DNA of 26,237 bases from Aquificota bacterium (GCA_015486015.1 WFSL01000043.1:1-26237), one strand, 5' to 3'; positions 13,506 through 22,835 are shown, counted from the first letter of the stretch. The notes: generated by a model from the letters alone, not told the origin. Translations and numbers: made by a program.

Positions 13506-15017
13506 ATGGCCATTAGAGTGGTGTGGGAGGGTCTTGGCAGGGGAACTGTTACCCATCCTGGGGTAAAGCTTTCCTTCCTCTTAATGCAAGAGGGAATAGA
13601 TTTTCCCCTACCATGTGGCGGGGAGGGTATATGTGGTAGGTGTCGTGTTCGTTTCTTGGAGCATCCCCCTCCCCCGTCCGAGACTGAAAGGAGGATACTG
13701 AGTCCAAAGGAATTGAGGGAGGGCGTGAGGCTGGCTTGCTGTGCCGTAGTTACGCAGGATACCAGGGTAGAGCTCTTAGATAGTAGCTGTCCCCTCCCAC
13801 GTGAGGCCCTCTCTCCATTAAGCGAACTCCTCCCTCCCGATCTTCCTCCCAGGGAGGGTGAGGCGGCATTGGCATTAGATCTGGGAACCACAACCCTGGT
13901 GCTTTCAAGGCTTGGTATCAAAGAAAGGCGGAGGGAAAAGGCTACAGCTTTGCTCAATCCTCAGCTTTCTTGGGGGGGCGACTTAATTTCCAGGATAAGG
14001 GCTGCCATTGAGGGTAGCTCTGAGGCCATGGCAAAGGCCATATGGAGGCTCCTTTCTGCCCAAATCCGGGGCGTATCTTACGCAGTGATCTCTGGCAATA
14101 GCGTTATGGAGGCCATCCTTGCAGGTTTTCCCTTGGACTCCCTGGCCCGTTACCCCTTTGTTGCCCCCTTTAAGGGGGGAGTGTGGAGGGATGAACCTAT
14201 CCCCTGCTACTACATGCCAGTGGTGGGCCATTTCTTAGGGGGAGACACTGCTTCTCTCCTTTTGGTGCTTGATCTCATAGGTGTCCCAGAAACCGGGGTC
14301 GCCATGGATCTTGGCACGAACGCCGAAGTGGTGGCCTGGTCCCCTAAGGGCGTATGGGCCACCTCTGCGCCTGCGGGCCCTGCTTTTGAGGGAATGGGGA
14401 TCTCATCAGGGGTTGGACTGAGCTCAGGGGGAGTGGCACAGGTGAAAAAGGAGGGCGACACGCTGCTCTTCAGGACCTTAAATGGGGTCCATCCAAGGGG
14501 ATTCTGCGGATCGGGGCTTATCTCCTTGCTTGCCCTGCTCCTTAGAGAGGAGGTGGTGGAACCCTCTGGAAGGATAAAGGGTAAGGATGAACTCTCACGG
14601 TTCTGGCGTGAGAGGAGGGATGAGCGTGGCTTATGCCTGGAAGGCCTTACCCTGACTCAAGAAGACGTGAGAAAGATCCAATTGGCGAAGGGGGCAATTA
14701 CCAGTGCATTGAGAGTGCTCCTTCCACTGGCGGGTATAAAGGGTAAATTTCCACTTTACCTGGCAGGTGCCTTTGGTTCCTCCCTCTCCGTGGATGATCT
14801 TGTGGGCATAGGGGTAGTACCCAGATGCGTCTCGGCCGTGGTCTCCTTGGGGGATACATCTCTGATGGGGGCGGAGGCAGTGGCCCTCTCGACCCGGTGC
14901 CTTCATAAGGTAGAGGAGCTCGCCTCAAAGGTTAAAGTCGTGGATTTGGTGAATAGGGACGACTATCAGGATATTTACTTAGGGGGCCTTACATTTGAGT
15001 CATGGGAATTGGAATAG
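13506..15017 (+). CDS. ASKHA-fold [2Fe-2S] protein, RACo-type corrinoid activator
   Basis: About 503 residues. The N-terminal ferredoxin-like domain has C37-x5-C43-x2-C46 (CGGEGICGRCRV) and a distal CC near 78-79 for a [2Fe-2S] cluster. It is followed by an ASKHA ATPase (DUF4445 type) with ALDLGTTTLVLSRL, AMDLGTNAEVVAWS, GFCGSGLISLLA and LAGAFGSSLSVDD. RACo proteins use ATP to drive reduction of inactive Co(II) corrinoid proteins to Co(I) in methyl-transfer or acetyl-CoA pathways. The start is ATG 13506 with GAGG nine nt before it; a TTG at 13491 overlapping the rho stop is an alternative. No corrinoid protein or methyltransferase is adjacent, so the client is unknown. The gene ends 16 bp inside the next one. 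Confidence 0.85.
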   Translation: MAIRVVWEGLGRGTVTHPGVKLSFLLMQEGIDFPLPCGGEGICGRCRVRFLEHPPPPSETERRILSPKELREGVRLACCAVVTQDTRVELLDSSCPLPREALSPLSELLPPDLPPREGEAALALDLGTTTLVLSRLGIKERRREKATALLNPQLSWGGDLISRIRAAIEGSSEAMAKAIWRLLSAQIRGVSYAVISGNSVMEAILAGFPLDSLARYPFVAPFKGGVWRDEPIPCYYMPVVGHFLGGDTASLLLVLDLIGVPETGVAMDLGTNAEVVAWSPKGVWATSAPAGPAFEGMGISSGVGLSSGGVAQVKKEGDTLLFRTLNGVHPRGFCGSGLISLLALLLREEVVEPSGRIKGKDELSRFWRERRDERGLCLEGLTLTQEDVRKIQLAKGAITSALRVLLPLAGIKGKFPLYLAGAFGSSLSVDDLVGIGVVPRCVSAVVSLGDTSLMGAEAVALSTRCLHKVEELASKVKVVDLVNRDDYQDIYLGGLTFESWELE

Positions 15018-15469
15018 TTCCACTCGAGCAGATGGATCCTTTAGAAGACGTATTGGTGAAGCTCTACCTCCGATGTTACGAGGGGATGGAAGAATATGCT
15101 TACAGCGCCCCCCGAGATGTTAAGCGATATCTCAGATGGCTTTGCAGAAGGACTCCATTCTCTTTTTTCTTGGCCGTAAAGGGGGATGAACCTGTGGGAT
15201 TCCTGGTGGCTGATGACCACTGGGAGGAGGATGGGGAGACTGTTGGTGAGATTCACGAGGTAGTAGTAGCACCGGAGGAGAGGGGTAAGGGCGTGGGAAG
15301 TGCCCTTGTTCAGAGGGCTTTGGATCACTTCCGAGAAAAGGGTTTGAAGAAGGTGGGATTATGGGTTGGCAGAAGGAACAAGAGGGCCAAGGCCTTTTAC
15401 ACACATCTTGGCTTCAAGGAAGGCGATGCCAAGGGCAAATGGATCAGGATGGAGCGCCCCCTCGAATGA
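15002..15469 (+). CDS. GNAT-family N-acetyltransferase
   Basis: 155 residues. The acetyl-CoA-binding motif A is VVVAPEERGKGVGSALVQRA, with the R-G-K-G-V-G pyrophosphate loop; motif B is VGRRNKRAKAFYTHLGFKEG, typical of RimI-like enzymes. The N-terminal part binds the acceptor and gives no clue to the substrate (small molecule or protein N-terminus). The start overlaps the RACo-like gene by 16 bp, so they are likely coupled. Its 3' end overlaps the convergent M20 peptidase gene by 26 bp. Confidence 0.85.
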   Translation: MGIGIVPLEQMDPLEDVLVKLYLRCYEGMEEYAYSAPRDVKRYLRWLCRRTPFSFFLAVKGDEPVGFLVADDHWEEDGETVGEIHEVVVAPEERGKGVGSALVQRALDHFREKGLKKVGLWVGRRNKRAKAFYTHLGFKEGDAKGKWIRMERPLE

Positions 15470-16547
15470 GTCCTTCTAAGAACACTTGCAGTATTTTGTA
15501 GGCCAGCCAAAGTTCCTGGATCGCTACCCTTTCCATCGGTGTGTGGCATAGGTAGAGGCTTCCTGGGCCGAAGACCACAGGCCGTACTCCACCTTCCATG
15601 AGATGGGCAGCATCTGTCCAGCTCTTCATCCCGCCTAAGGGGGCCATATCCCCAACAACCCTTTTATAAGCCTCATTTATGGCCTGAACGATCCATTCCT
15701 CCTCAGAAAGCTCATGGGGAGGGGACACATCGGTAAACCGGTAGGCTACCCCTTCGTTCTCTAAGAGAAAGGATACCTCCTTAGCTGCCTCCTCCACGTC
15801 TTGGCCGGGGAGGATCCTGAGATCTATAAGGATATTGCAAGCTATAGGAATCCTTAGGGACCCATCTCCTCCAGATATCCTTAGAACATTCATAAGGCTT
15901 TCCCCTATCATGGGATGCCTTGCTCCTAAGAAAGAAAGGCCCTTTAACTTTTCTATCACCCCGATGGCCTTATCGATAGCATTTTCTCCTCTCTCCACCT
16001 CGCTCCCATGGGCCATCTTACCTTTGGTGATGAGCTCTATTTCTATAGAACCTGCCTCGCAGTGGCACACCCTCAGGTCGGTGGGTTCAAGGACTATGCC
16101 CCAAGGGGGTGAGATTTCCCGAACGAGGGCTTCGGATCCTTTCCCCCCTTCTTCCTCGTCCACCAAGAGTGCAAAGGTGACAGGCAGTCCCTCGAGTTTA
16201 TCGTGAAAGTGGCTAATGAGGGCCAATATAATCGCTACGCCTGCCTTATCATCGCACGCTCCAAGGCCCCATACGGCCTCCTCACTTACCTCAGGGCGCG
16301 GTGGGAGGCCATTTGTAGGAGGGACAGTATCCACGTGGGCCGTGATGAGCAGCTTATTCCCATCCCGGTGATTCACAATGAGGTTGTACCAGCCACCCTC
16401 TACCCTCTGTTTAAGGGGTAGGACCCCCATCTGATCTAATCTGTTCTCTAAGTAACTCAGGATTTCCCCCTCTTCCCCCGATACACTGGGAATGGCCACC
16501 AGACGTATAAGCTCTCCTACCAAGAGGTTCATCACCTCAGTTTTCAT
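15444..16547 (-). CDS. M20-family metallopeptidase / deacylase (ArgE/DapE/CPG2-like)
   Basis: 367 residues. The two-metal site is complete: H71-x-D73 in TAHVDTVP, the bridging Asp99 in GLGACDDKAG, Glu131-Glu132 in VDEEEGGKG, Glu154 in VLEPTDLRVCHCEAG, and the distal His in LYLCHTPMERV. A dimerisation domain lies between about 175 and 285. Such enzymes hydrolyse N-acyl amino acids, dipeptides or succinyl-diaminopimelate; the substrate cannot be chosen here. AGGAGG sits 7 nt before the ATG. It follows the MDH-like gene after 83 bp on the same strand and may be cotranscribed. Confidence 0.85.
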   Translation of the reverse strand: MKTEVMNLLVGELIRLVAIPSVSGEEGEILSYLENRLDQMGVLPLKQRVEGGWYNLIVNHRDGNKLLITAHVDTVPPTNGLPPRPEVSEEAVWGLGACDDKAGVAIILALISHFHDKLEGLPVTFALLVDEEEGGKGSEALVREISPPWGIVLEPTDLRVCHCEAGSIEIELITKGKMAHGSEVERGENAIDKAIGVIEKLKGLSFLGARHPMIGESLMNVLRISGGDGSLRIPIACNILIDLRILPGQDVEEAAKEVSFLLENEGVAYRFTDVSPPHELSEEEWIVQAINEAYKRVVGDMAPLGGMKSWTDAAHLMEGGVRPVVFGPGSLYLCHTPMERVAIQELWLAYKILQVFLEGLIRGGAPS

Positions 16548-16630
16548 AGGAACCTCCTAAACCAAAATGAAAGTGAAAAAACCAATATGAAGGCTCCAAA
16601 ACTGGCCCCTCTTTGTGAGGATGGCTTCTT

Positions 16631-17650
16631 TCATAATCTGTGGACAATAGCCTCAGAAGTCTCTCTGAGCCTCTTTGCCTCTTCATCCCATAGGGGTATC
16701 TCCACTACTCCTACTACCTCTTCTGTGTTCATCACTGTAGGTACAGCCATGATCCCATAAAGACCACGAAACTCCCCTTCCAGGACCACGTGTAAGGGAC
16801 CGTAGAACCAACCACGGGTTAACAGGTCCCTTATGATCATCATAGCGGCAGCTGCGGGTCCAATCACAGTCTTTGAACCGCTGTAGTGAGTGAGCCAGGG
16901 CCTGATAAAGAGCCGATAAAGCATGGGCATTCCGTCGAGTTCCTGGAAGATCTCTGCCAATGGCCTCTCTTTCATCTCACTGATGAGCCTGGCCCAGGCA
17001 TCCATAAGGGGTTCAGGAGTCTTCTTGGCCAGCTCCCTTTGTATCCAAGCTCTCACCTCTTCTCTATTCAATTTAGACACCCTTACAGAGCTCCATATGG
17101 GTACCATGAGCGGTCCATGGTCCCCCAAGACCATGGCAGACACATCACCCATGGGAACTTGCCAAGCCCTGGCGATCTCTTTTCTGAATCTCATGCTATC
17201 CAGCAAACATCCCACACCTACCACCCTCTTGGGGCCTACCCGCTCTGCAAATACCTTCACCCCAAGCTCTACGGGATTGGAGACATGTATCACCAGGGAC
17301 TCAGGAGATACAAGAGCTGCATAATGGCGAAAGACCTCCAGGTTATAAGCCCTGAGTTTCTCCCTGGTGAATTCCGTGGTGGGGGATCGCGGAAAGGTTA
17401 CACCTGCTGTTACCACCACCAACTGGGCTTCTATCTTCTCTGGATCTATGCAAACTTCTATTTTGGGAAGGGCGCTACAAAAGGCGTCCTTAAGATCCTC
17501 TATCAGGCCGTAGAGTAGCTCCTTAGAGGGGCCTGAAGAGCGACCCACAAGCACAATCCTGTGATCCTTGTCCAGAAGCCCTGAGTTTCCCAAAAGCAGC
17601 AAAAGACGCTGTCCAATGTCGCCACTGGCACCTGTTACGGCTATGGTCAT
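16631..17650 (-). CDS. Malate/lactate dehydrogenase family protein
   Basis: 339 residues. An N-terminal Rossmann fold starts TIAVTGASGDIGQRLLLLL. Catalytic positions are kept: Arg88 (TFPRSP), Arg96 (EFTREKL), Asn125 (VSNPVEL), Asp151/Arg154 (LLDSMRFR) and His178 (VLGDHGPLMVP). The family's usual acidic residue after the second strand is replaced by Gly-Arg-Ser-Ser (LVGRSSG), which suggests NADP(H) rather than NAD. The substrate loop has extra residues and GDHGP replaces GEHGDS, so the 2-hydroxy acid used may not be malate or lactate. It starts 6 bp after the aldehyde dehydrogenase gene, indicating one operon and perhaps one pathway. Confidence 0.8.
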   Translation of the reverse strand: MTIAVTGASGDIGQRLLLLLGNSGLLDKDHRIVLVGRSSGPSKELLYGLIEDLKDAFCSALPKIEVCIDPEKIEAQLVVVTAGVTFPRSPTTEFTREKLRAYNLEVFRHYAALVSPESLVIHVSNPVELGVKVFAERVGPKRVVGVGCLLDSMRFRKEIARAWQVPMGDVSAMVLGDHGPLMVPIWSSVRVSKLNREEVRAWIQRELAKKTPEPLMDAWARLISEMKERPLAEIFQELDGMPMLYRLFIRPWLTHYSGSKTVIGPAAAAMMIIRDLLTRGWFYGPLHVVLEGEFRGLYGIMAVPTVMNTEEVVGVVEIPLWDEEAKRLRETSEAIVHRL

Positions 17651-17656
17651 CTGACC

Positions 17657-18928
17657 CTATGCCTCTGGGATGCTGGTCTCCAGACTCAAGAGCTTAGGTC
17701 CCTGCTTCAACTTAAAGGACCCGCTTAATGTGTCCCATTCCCATCCAGAGTATCCGTAGCCACCCACCGCCTTCACCACAAAGGCCCCCCTCCAAGATTC
17801 CGACCTTGGCTCGTTCACACTTACTGTGCCGAACTTGCCAAACACAAGCTCCGGTACCTCGTGCATGTAAGGCTCACCCCTCAAGGCCGAGGCGATCCTA
17901 TCTGCCTCTTCATGCCCGTAAACCGCTGCCCTCAGGCCGTACCTGTTCCGCTTGGCCATGGAGATCACCTCATTGGGGGTGTCAAAGGGGATTATGAAGC
18001 TCACAGGGCCAAAGGTCTCCTCTTGAACACCCAGCATGTCGGGTGTGGCATCTGTTACAATGGTGGGGTATACGAGGTTTGCTTCAACCTTACCGCCAAG
18101 GATGATGCGGCCCCCTTTTTGCCTTGCATCTTCCAACTGCCTCTTTATGTTCTCCACTGCCAGAGGGCTTCCCAAAGGGGTAATCACGGTTTCAGGGTCT
18201 TCGGGGTCTCCCACCTTTGCCTGTCTGCTCTTCTCCACAAAGGCTTCTAAGAAATCCCGGTAGATGCCCCTTTGGACATAGATGTTCTCAGGGGCAGTGC
18301 AGGTTTGGCCAGAGTAAGAGTATTTGGCCTCATAGAGGTCATTTATGGCCATGTCGAAGGGGGCATCGTTCAGAACAATGAATGGGTCACTGCCTGGCCC
18401 CTCAAATATAAGCCGCTTTCTATGGGCCAAGACGTCTCTTTCATATGGGAGCACAGTCCGTTCCGAGCCAAAGACGCAGATGGCCTTCACCTGATTCTCC
18501 ATAATGGCCCGTTCTATGAACTCCCTTCCAGGACGGTAATCGAATGAGACCTCATCACCAAAGATGGAGCGATAGAAGGACTCCAAAAGATAGGCTATAT
18601 CTGAGCCCTTGGAGGAGAACTTTACCCTTACCCTGTTCCCAGCCAGGTATATGGTGGCGATCACAATGTTGAGCCAGGCACTTCCGTTATAAGAAAGGGC
18701 TAAGGCCACCTCCTCATTTTCCTCACAGAGGGGCCTTTTACTCTTAAGGATCTCCTTCACTCTCCAGCACATTCTCAGGCGCTCCCCTGTGACAGATATC
18801 TCTTGATGATTATCCCGATATGAAAAGCCGATATCCTTGATGGCCAAGGCCACAAGGTCATCCCTGTGGGCCTCCAGCTCATCAGCAAGCCTGTAAACCT
18901 TGTCCAATCTCTCCTCGAAACCCACCAC
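17657..18928 (-). CDS. Aldehyde dehydrogenase family protein
   Basis: 423 residues, shorter than the usual 450-500. The catalytic Cys210 lies in YSGQTCTAPENIYVQ, the general-base Glu176 in LIFEGPGSDPFIV, and the E-x-FGP cofactor motif in QEETFGPVSFIIPF. The N-terminal NAD-binding region is compact and the usual ...PWNFP... is replaced by YNGSAWLNIVIATIYLAGNR, so it is a divergent member. It would oxidise an aldehyde, or reduce an acyl thioester, with NAD(P). The start is GTG 18928, just after an in-frame stop. It is followed 6 bp later by the MDH-like gene. The FabF-like gene lies 165 bp upstream on the same strand. Confidence 0.85.
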   Translation of the reverse strand: MVGFEERLDKVYRLADELEAHRDDLVALAIKDIGFSYRDNHQEISVTGERLRMCWRVKEILKSKRPLCEENEEVALALSYNGSAWLNIVIATIYLAGNRVRVKFSSKGSDIAYLLESFYRSIFGDEVSFDYRPGREFIERAIMENQVKAICVFGSERTVLPYERDVLAHRKRLIFEGPGSDPFIVLNDAPFDMAINDLYEAKYSYSGQTCTAPENIYVQRGIYRDFLEAFVEKSRQAKVGDPEDPETVITPLGSPLAVENIKRQLEDARQKGGRIILGGKVEANLVYPTIVTDATPDMLGVQEETFGPVSFIIPFDTPNEVISMAKRNRYGLRAAVYGHEEADRIASALRGEPYMHEVPELVFGKFGTVSVNEPRSESWRGAFVVKAVGGYGYSGWEWDTLSGSFKLKQGPKLLSLETSIPEA

Positions 18929-19093
18929 TTTTTACACCCTCTTAGGCATGCCCTCCTTCATGTTGATTGAAGGTATTGCTTAACTTCCTTAACGGTGAGA
19001 AGAGGTCTTTTCTAACGCATAATCGAACATTTCTCGTGAACCCAGCTATGTACGTGAACTCGTGCTCAAAATCCTCCCCTCATGCTGCCTCCA

Positions 19094-20344
19094 TCAATCG
19101 TCTACTTTCTTTAATACCAGGCACCCATTTATCCCACCGAAGCCAAAGGAGTTCTTGAGAGCGGTATGAACCTGGGCCCTTCTTGCCTCATTGGGCACGT
19201 AGTCCAGGTCACATGAAGGATCAGGATGTTCCAGATTTATGGTGGGAGGTATAATCCCTGTGATCATGGTTTTTATAGTGAATATGACCTCCACTGCACC
19301 TGCTGCACCCCATAGATGACCTATCATGGATTTGTTAGAGGATATGGGTACCTTGTATGCATAGCCCTGCAAGACCTCCTTGATCGCCTTAGTCTCCATT
19401 ACGTCATTGGCGGGTGTAGAGGTGCCGTGAGCATTGATATACTCTATTTCTTCGGGAGATAGGTCCGCATCTTCAATGGCCAGCCTCATGCAGTGAGCTG
19501 CACCTCGGCCTTCTGGATCGGGGGCCGTGACATGATGGGCGTCGCAAGTGGCCCCAAATCCACTCACCTCTGCGTATATGTGAGCCCCTCTCTTGAGGGC
19601 ATGGGCATACTCCTCCACTACCAATGCCCCTGCGCCTTCGCTGGCCACGAAGCCGCTTCTATCCTTGTCGAAGGGCCTGCTGGCTTTTTCTGGGTGCTCA
19701 TTCCACTTGGAGTCGGCCAATGCGTTGATCTTATCAAGACCCGCCATTATTGTTTGGGTAATCCCTGCTTCGGCTGCACTTACAATCACGGCATCCGCAA
19801 GATCCCATTTTACCAGCCTGGCAGCGGTGCCTATCGCTTTAGTCCCTGCCGCACAAGCCTCCTGTAGAAAGTACTGGGGACCCCTGGCCCCCGATAGAAT
19901 GGCCAGTTCGCCCACCATGGTGTTGGCAGCTACGTTGACAATAAAGAATGGAGAGACCTTTTGGGGGTACCCAGAGAGCACGAGGAGGTGGCTCCTCTCA
20001 AAGGTTTCAGCGGCTCCCAAGGCGCTGGCCCCCACTGTACCCACTCGATATTCTTCTCCCTTCTTCACCTCCAGTTGGGCGTCCTTCACAGCCATGAGGC
20101 CAGCTGCCAGAAGGAATTGCCCCATCCTGTCGAGTCTGCGTGCGGTCTTTTTATCTAAGTAGTTTAGAGGATCGAAACCAGAGACCATGCCAGCAATTTG
20201 GCACCTTAGTGAGGAGGCATCAAAGCGATCGATATGCCCTATCCCTGATTTCCCCTTGCAGAGGCTCTTCCAGCTTTCATCCACATTCAGCCCCAGTGGT
20301 GTAACCGCCCCTAAGCCTGTGATTACTACCCTTCTCTTGTCCAT
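19094..20344 (-). CDS. fabF: 3-oxoacyl-ACP synthase II (FabF-like)
   Basis: 416 residues. It condenses malonyl-ACP with acyl-ACP in fatty-acid elongation. The Cys-His-His triad is present: Cys164 in QEACAAGTKAIG, His306 in NAHGTSTPANDVMET and His343 in SNKSMIGHLWGAAGAVE; the ending NSFGFGGINGCLVL is typical. The nucleophile loop (EACAAG rather than TACATG/TACSSG) is slightly unusual. No acpP, fabG or fabD is nearby, so it is isolated from the usual fatty-acid cluster and could be a secondary KAS II serving a special product. It starts at ATG 20344 with a poor ribosome binding site. Confidence 0.88.
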   Translation of the reverse strand: MDKRRVVITGLGAVTPLGLNVDESWKSLCKGKSGIGHIDRFDASSLRCQIAGMVSGFDPLNYLDKKTARRLDRMGQFLLAAGLMAVKDAQLEVKKGEEYRVGTVGASALGAAETFERSHLLVLSGYPQKVSPFFIVNVAANTMVGELAILSGARGPQYFLQEACAAGTKAIGTAARLVKWDLADAVIVSAAEAGITQTIMAGLDKINALADSKWNEHPEKASRPFDKDRSGFVASEGAGALVVEEYAHALKRGAHIYAEVSGFGATCDAHHVTAPDPEGRGAAHCMRLAIEDADLSPEEIEYINAHGTSTPANDVMETKAIKEVLQGYAYKVPISSNKSMIGHLWGAAGAVEVIFTIKTMITGIIPPTINLEHPDPSCDLDYVPNEARRAQVHTALKNSFGFGGINGCLVLKKVDD

Positions 20345-20496
20345 GCTATCCAGGGGTACTTGGGGCAGGGTAGGTTGTCAAGTTTAGGGTGCTCCGGTTT
20401 TTGTTGTTTATTCTATGTCTGCCCCTGCCCGTCATCCTCATGAGGTTTATCCATATCAAAGCATTGAGATCCTGATCCCCTTGGTCTTCGTCTATG

Positions 20497-21126
20497 CTAT
20501 GCTGGCTCATTCTCCCCAGAAACTACCAGCCCCGATAGGATGGCATATCTTACCATAGAGGCTGTGTTCCTTAAGGCTAACTTCCTCATGATGTTGGCCC
20601 TGTGAGTGTTGGCTGTTCTCACGCTTATGCTAAGTAGCTCTGCTATCTCTCTTCCGGTATAGCCCTGAGCTATGAGCTTTAACACCTCCTTCTCCCGGGA
20701 GGAGAGGCGATTTCCCCTTCTCCTCCTTCCCTTTCGGGGAAGGAGATTTTCACCTGCACTTACCCTTTCAAGGATCTCCATGAGAGAAGGTACGTCCTGA
20801 TCCTTCAGCACATAGGCTGAGGCCTTTGCCTCTCTGGCTTGCTCTTTAAACTCCTCTTGGGCAAACATGGTAACCATCACCACCTTGGTATCGGGTAGGG
20901 TCTCCTTGATAAGGCTACAGACCTGAAAGCCATCGATATCTGAGAGGGCTACATCCACTAACACCAAATCAGGTTTGAGTGCTTTGATCGCCTCTAAGGC
21001 CTCTTCCCCCTTGGAGGCTTCTCCTACCAGCTCGTATCTCCCCTTTCCCTCTTCAACGAGGATGCGCTTCAGTCCTTCCCTGAATAGGGAATGGTCATCC
21101 AGTATAAAGATCTTCACCTTTTCCAT
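20497..21126 (-). CDS. NarL/FixJ-family response regulator
   Basis: 209 residues from ATG 21126, chosen because GGTGGG precedes it; an upstream ATG at 21156 would read through that site. The receiver domain has Asp10-Asp11, the phospho-acceptor Asp58 (LVLVDVALSD), Thr86 and Lys108 (YVLKDQD). The C-terminal LuxR-type helix-turn-helix spans about 140-195 (LSSREKEVLKLIAQGYTGRE, TANTHRANIMRKLALRN). It should act as a DNA-binding regulator controlled by phosphorylation. No kinase is adjacent, and its targets are unknown. It is divergent from paaK across about 380 bp. Confidence 0.9.
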   Translation of the reverse strand: MEKVKIFILDDHSLFREGLKRILVEEGKGRYELVGEASKGEEALEAIKALKPDLVLVDVALSDIDGFQVCSLIKETLPDTKVVMVTMFAQEEFKEQAREAKASAYVLKDQDVPSLMEILERVSAGENLLPRKGRRRRGNRLSSREKEVLKLIAQGYTGREIAELLSISVRTANTHRANIMRKLALRNTASMVRYAILSGLVVSGENEPA

Positions 21127-21446
21127 TGCCCACCTTCCCCTACGTATTTTATGCAAAATTTTCTATAATACAGTGTCTCCCAAAAGTCCAGCACATGGTA
21201 GGTTCAGTTGCTCCCTTCAGGGATGGGATCTGGCCCTGATCCTTGATTTTCTTTGGTTGATTTAGTAGGTTTCGCATGAAGATTAAAAGATGCTGCTAAA
21301 TGGGAATCAAAGGAGCCGGGTCGCAGAGATTATTGAGTGTAGGTGACTTTAGTGGGTGAAAGGGAATGGTTCAGCGAGGTAAGGTTTCTGTAAGGTGGTT
21401 TTCCTTTTTTGTCACATGAGGCCCGTAGGCCTTGATGGGGATATCA
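21127..21446. other. Intergenic region without a gene
   Basis: This lies between the divergent response regulator and the first paaK. No frame with coding character or RNA gene was seen. It presumably holds promoters for both directions, but no clean -35/-10 pair stands out. Confidence 0.5.
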
Positions 21447-21473
21447 GGGCCGTGGGCCGATGGCCCACGGCCC
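21447..21473 (+). terminator. Strong GC hairpin in the paaK leader (terminator or attenuator)
   Basis: GGGCCGTGGGCC, a GAT loop, then GGCCCACGGCCC: a perfect 12-bp stem followed by TTCTGTTATTTG. It ends 37 bp before the paaK start on the same strand. The T-tract is weak. It may end an upstream leader transcript or regulate read-through into paaK. Confidence 0.5.
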
Positions 21474-21510
21474 TTCTGTTATTTGATAAAAACTCGTAGG
21501 GAGGTACGGG

Positions 21511-22821
21511 ATGATCTGGAGCGAGGAATATGAGACCATGCCTCGCGAAGCCTTGGAGGCCCTTCAGCTCAAGAGGCTACAGGCGGTGGTGGAAAGGGTT
21601 TATGCTACGGTGCCGTTTTACAGGAGGCGCTTAGAGGAGGCAGGTGTGACCCCAGATAGCATAAGATCCTTAGAGGATTTACAAAGGATCCCCTTCACCA
21701 CAAAGGAGGATTTGAGGGACAATTATCCTTATGGCTTATTTGCTGTGCCTCTCAAGCAAGTAGTGCGTATCCATGCCTCCTCAGGCACTACGGGAAAGCC
21801 TGTAGTGGTGGGTTACACCAAGAGGGACCTGGGGACCTGGGCTGAGCTCATGGCCCGCTCTCTGGCCAGTGCGGGTACCACTAAGGACGATGTGGTGCAT
21901 AATGCCTATGGATACGGTCTCTTTACTGGGGGGTTAGGGGTCCACTATGGTGCCGAGCGCATTGGTGCTACGGTGATTCCCATGTCGGGTGGGAATTCTA
22001 AGCGGCAGGTGATGGTGCTTCAAGACTTCGGCTCCACAGTGATCACCTGTACGCCATCTTATGCATTGCATCTGGCAGAGGTGGCTGAGGATATGGGGGT
22101 AGACCCTAAATCCACCAAGCTCAGGGTAGGTGTACTGGGTGCAGAGCCATGGACCGAAGAGATGAGGAAGGAGATAGAGGAGCGCTGGAATATGCAGGCC
22201 ATCGATATCTACGGTCTCTCAGAAATCATTGGTCCAGGTGTCTCCATTGAGTGTGAGGAGGCCAAGGATGGCCTGCATATCTTTGAGGATCACTTTATCC
22301 CCGAGGTGATTGATCCCGATACAGGAGAGAGGCTTCCATACGGGGAGGAGGGGGAGTTGGTGATCACCACCATCACAAAAGAGGCGTTTCCTTTGCTCCG
22401 ATACAGGACCAGGGACATCACCTCCCTCGTTCATGAGCCCTGTGTGTGTGGAAGGACTATGGTGAGGATGCGGAGGGTACGTGGTAGGACCGACGATATG
22501 CTTATCATCCGGGGCGTTAATGTCTTCCCCAGTCAAATAGAGGAGATCATTATGGGTACAAAAGGTGTAGAGCCTCACTACCTCCTCATTGTGGACAGGG
22601 ACCCCCAAACCCGGTTGGACACCTTAGAGGTTCAGGTGGAGGTGAGTGAGGAGATGTTCTCCGATGAGGTGAGGATGCTCCAAACCTTGGCCCGGTCCAT
22701 GGAGAGAAATATAAAAGATATGCTGGGCGTGTCCGCTCGGGTGAAGCTTGTGGAGCCCAGGACCATCCAGAGGTTTGAAGGGAAGGCCAAGAGGGTTATA
22801 GATAAGAGGAAGCTTTCTTGA
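21511..22821 (+). CDS. paaK: Phenylacetate-CoA ligase family protein, copy 1
   Basis: A 436-residue adenylate-forming ligase that would activate phenylacetate or a related aryl acid to its CoA thioester with ATP. The ATP-binding P-loop is [15 protein letters not shown] (89-103). AMP/substrate motifs are [11 protein letters not shown] and [10 protein letters not shown]; the C-terminal domain shows [12 protein letters not shown] and ends [14 protein letters not shown]. There is a Cys-rich loop [15 protein letters not shown] precedes the ATG. An ACT-domain gene follows 14 bp after the stop. It is clearly a paralogue of the ligase at 24164. In anaerobes, such ligases next to IorAB act in aromatic amino-acid breakdown. 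Confidence 0.92.
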   Translation: MIWSEEYETMPREALEALQLKRLQAVVERVYATVPFYRRRLEEAGVTPDSIRSLEDLQRIPFTTKEDLRDNYPYGLFAVPLKQVVRIHASSGTTGKPVVVGYTKRDLGTWAELMARSLASAGTTKDDVVHNAYGYGLFTGGLGVHYGAERIGATVIPMSGGNSKRQVMVLQDFGSTVITCTPSYALHLAEVAEDMGVDPKSTKLRVGVLGAEPWTEEMRKEIEERWNMQAIDIYGLSEIIGPGVSIECEEAKDGLHIFEDHFIPEVIDPDTGERLPYGEEGELVITTITKEAFPLLRYRTRDITSLVHEPCVCGRTMVRMRRVRGRTDDMLIIRGVNVFPSQIEEIIMGTKGVEPHYLLIVDRDPQTRLDTLEVQVEVSEEMFSDEVRMLQTLARSMERNIKDMLGVSARVKLVEPRTIQRFEGKAKRVIDKRKLS

Positions 22822-22835
22822 GGGGGGAGGGTGAC

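Noticed and set aside
15444-15469. Tail-to-tail overlap of the acetyltransferase and M20 genes as a regulatory device
   Set aside because: A 26-bp convergent overlap is common in compact genomes, and no hairpin or other signal marks it.
2618-21126. The histidine kinase at 2618 and the response regulator at 20497 as a partnered system
   Set aside because: They lie 17 kb apart. The kinase resembles NtrB-type sensors that pair with sigma-54 activators, while the regulator is NarL-type.
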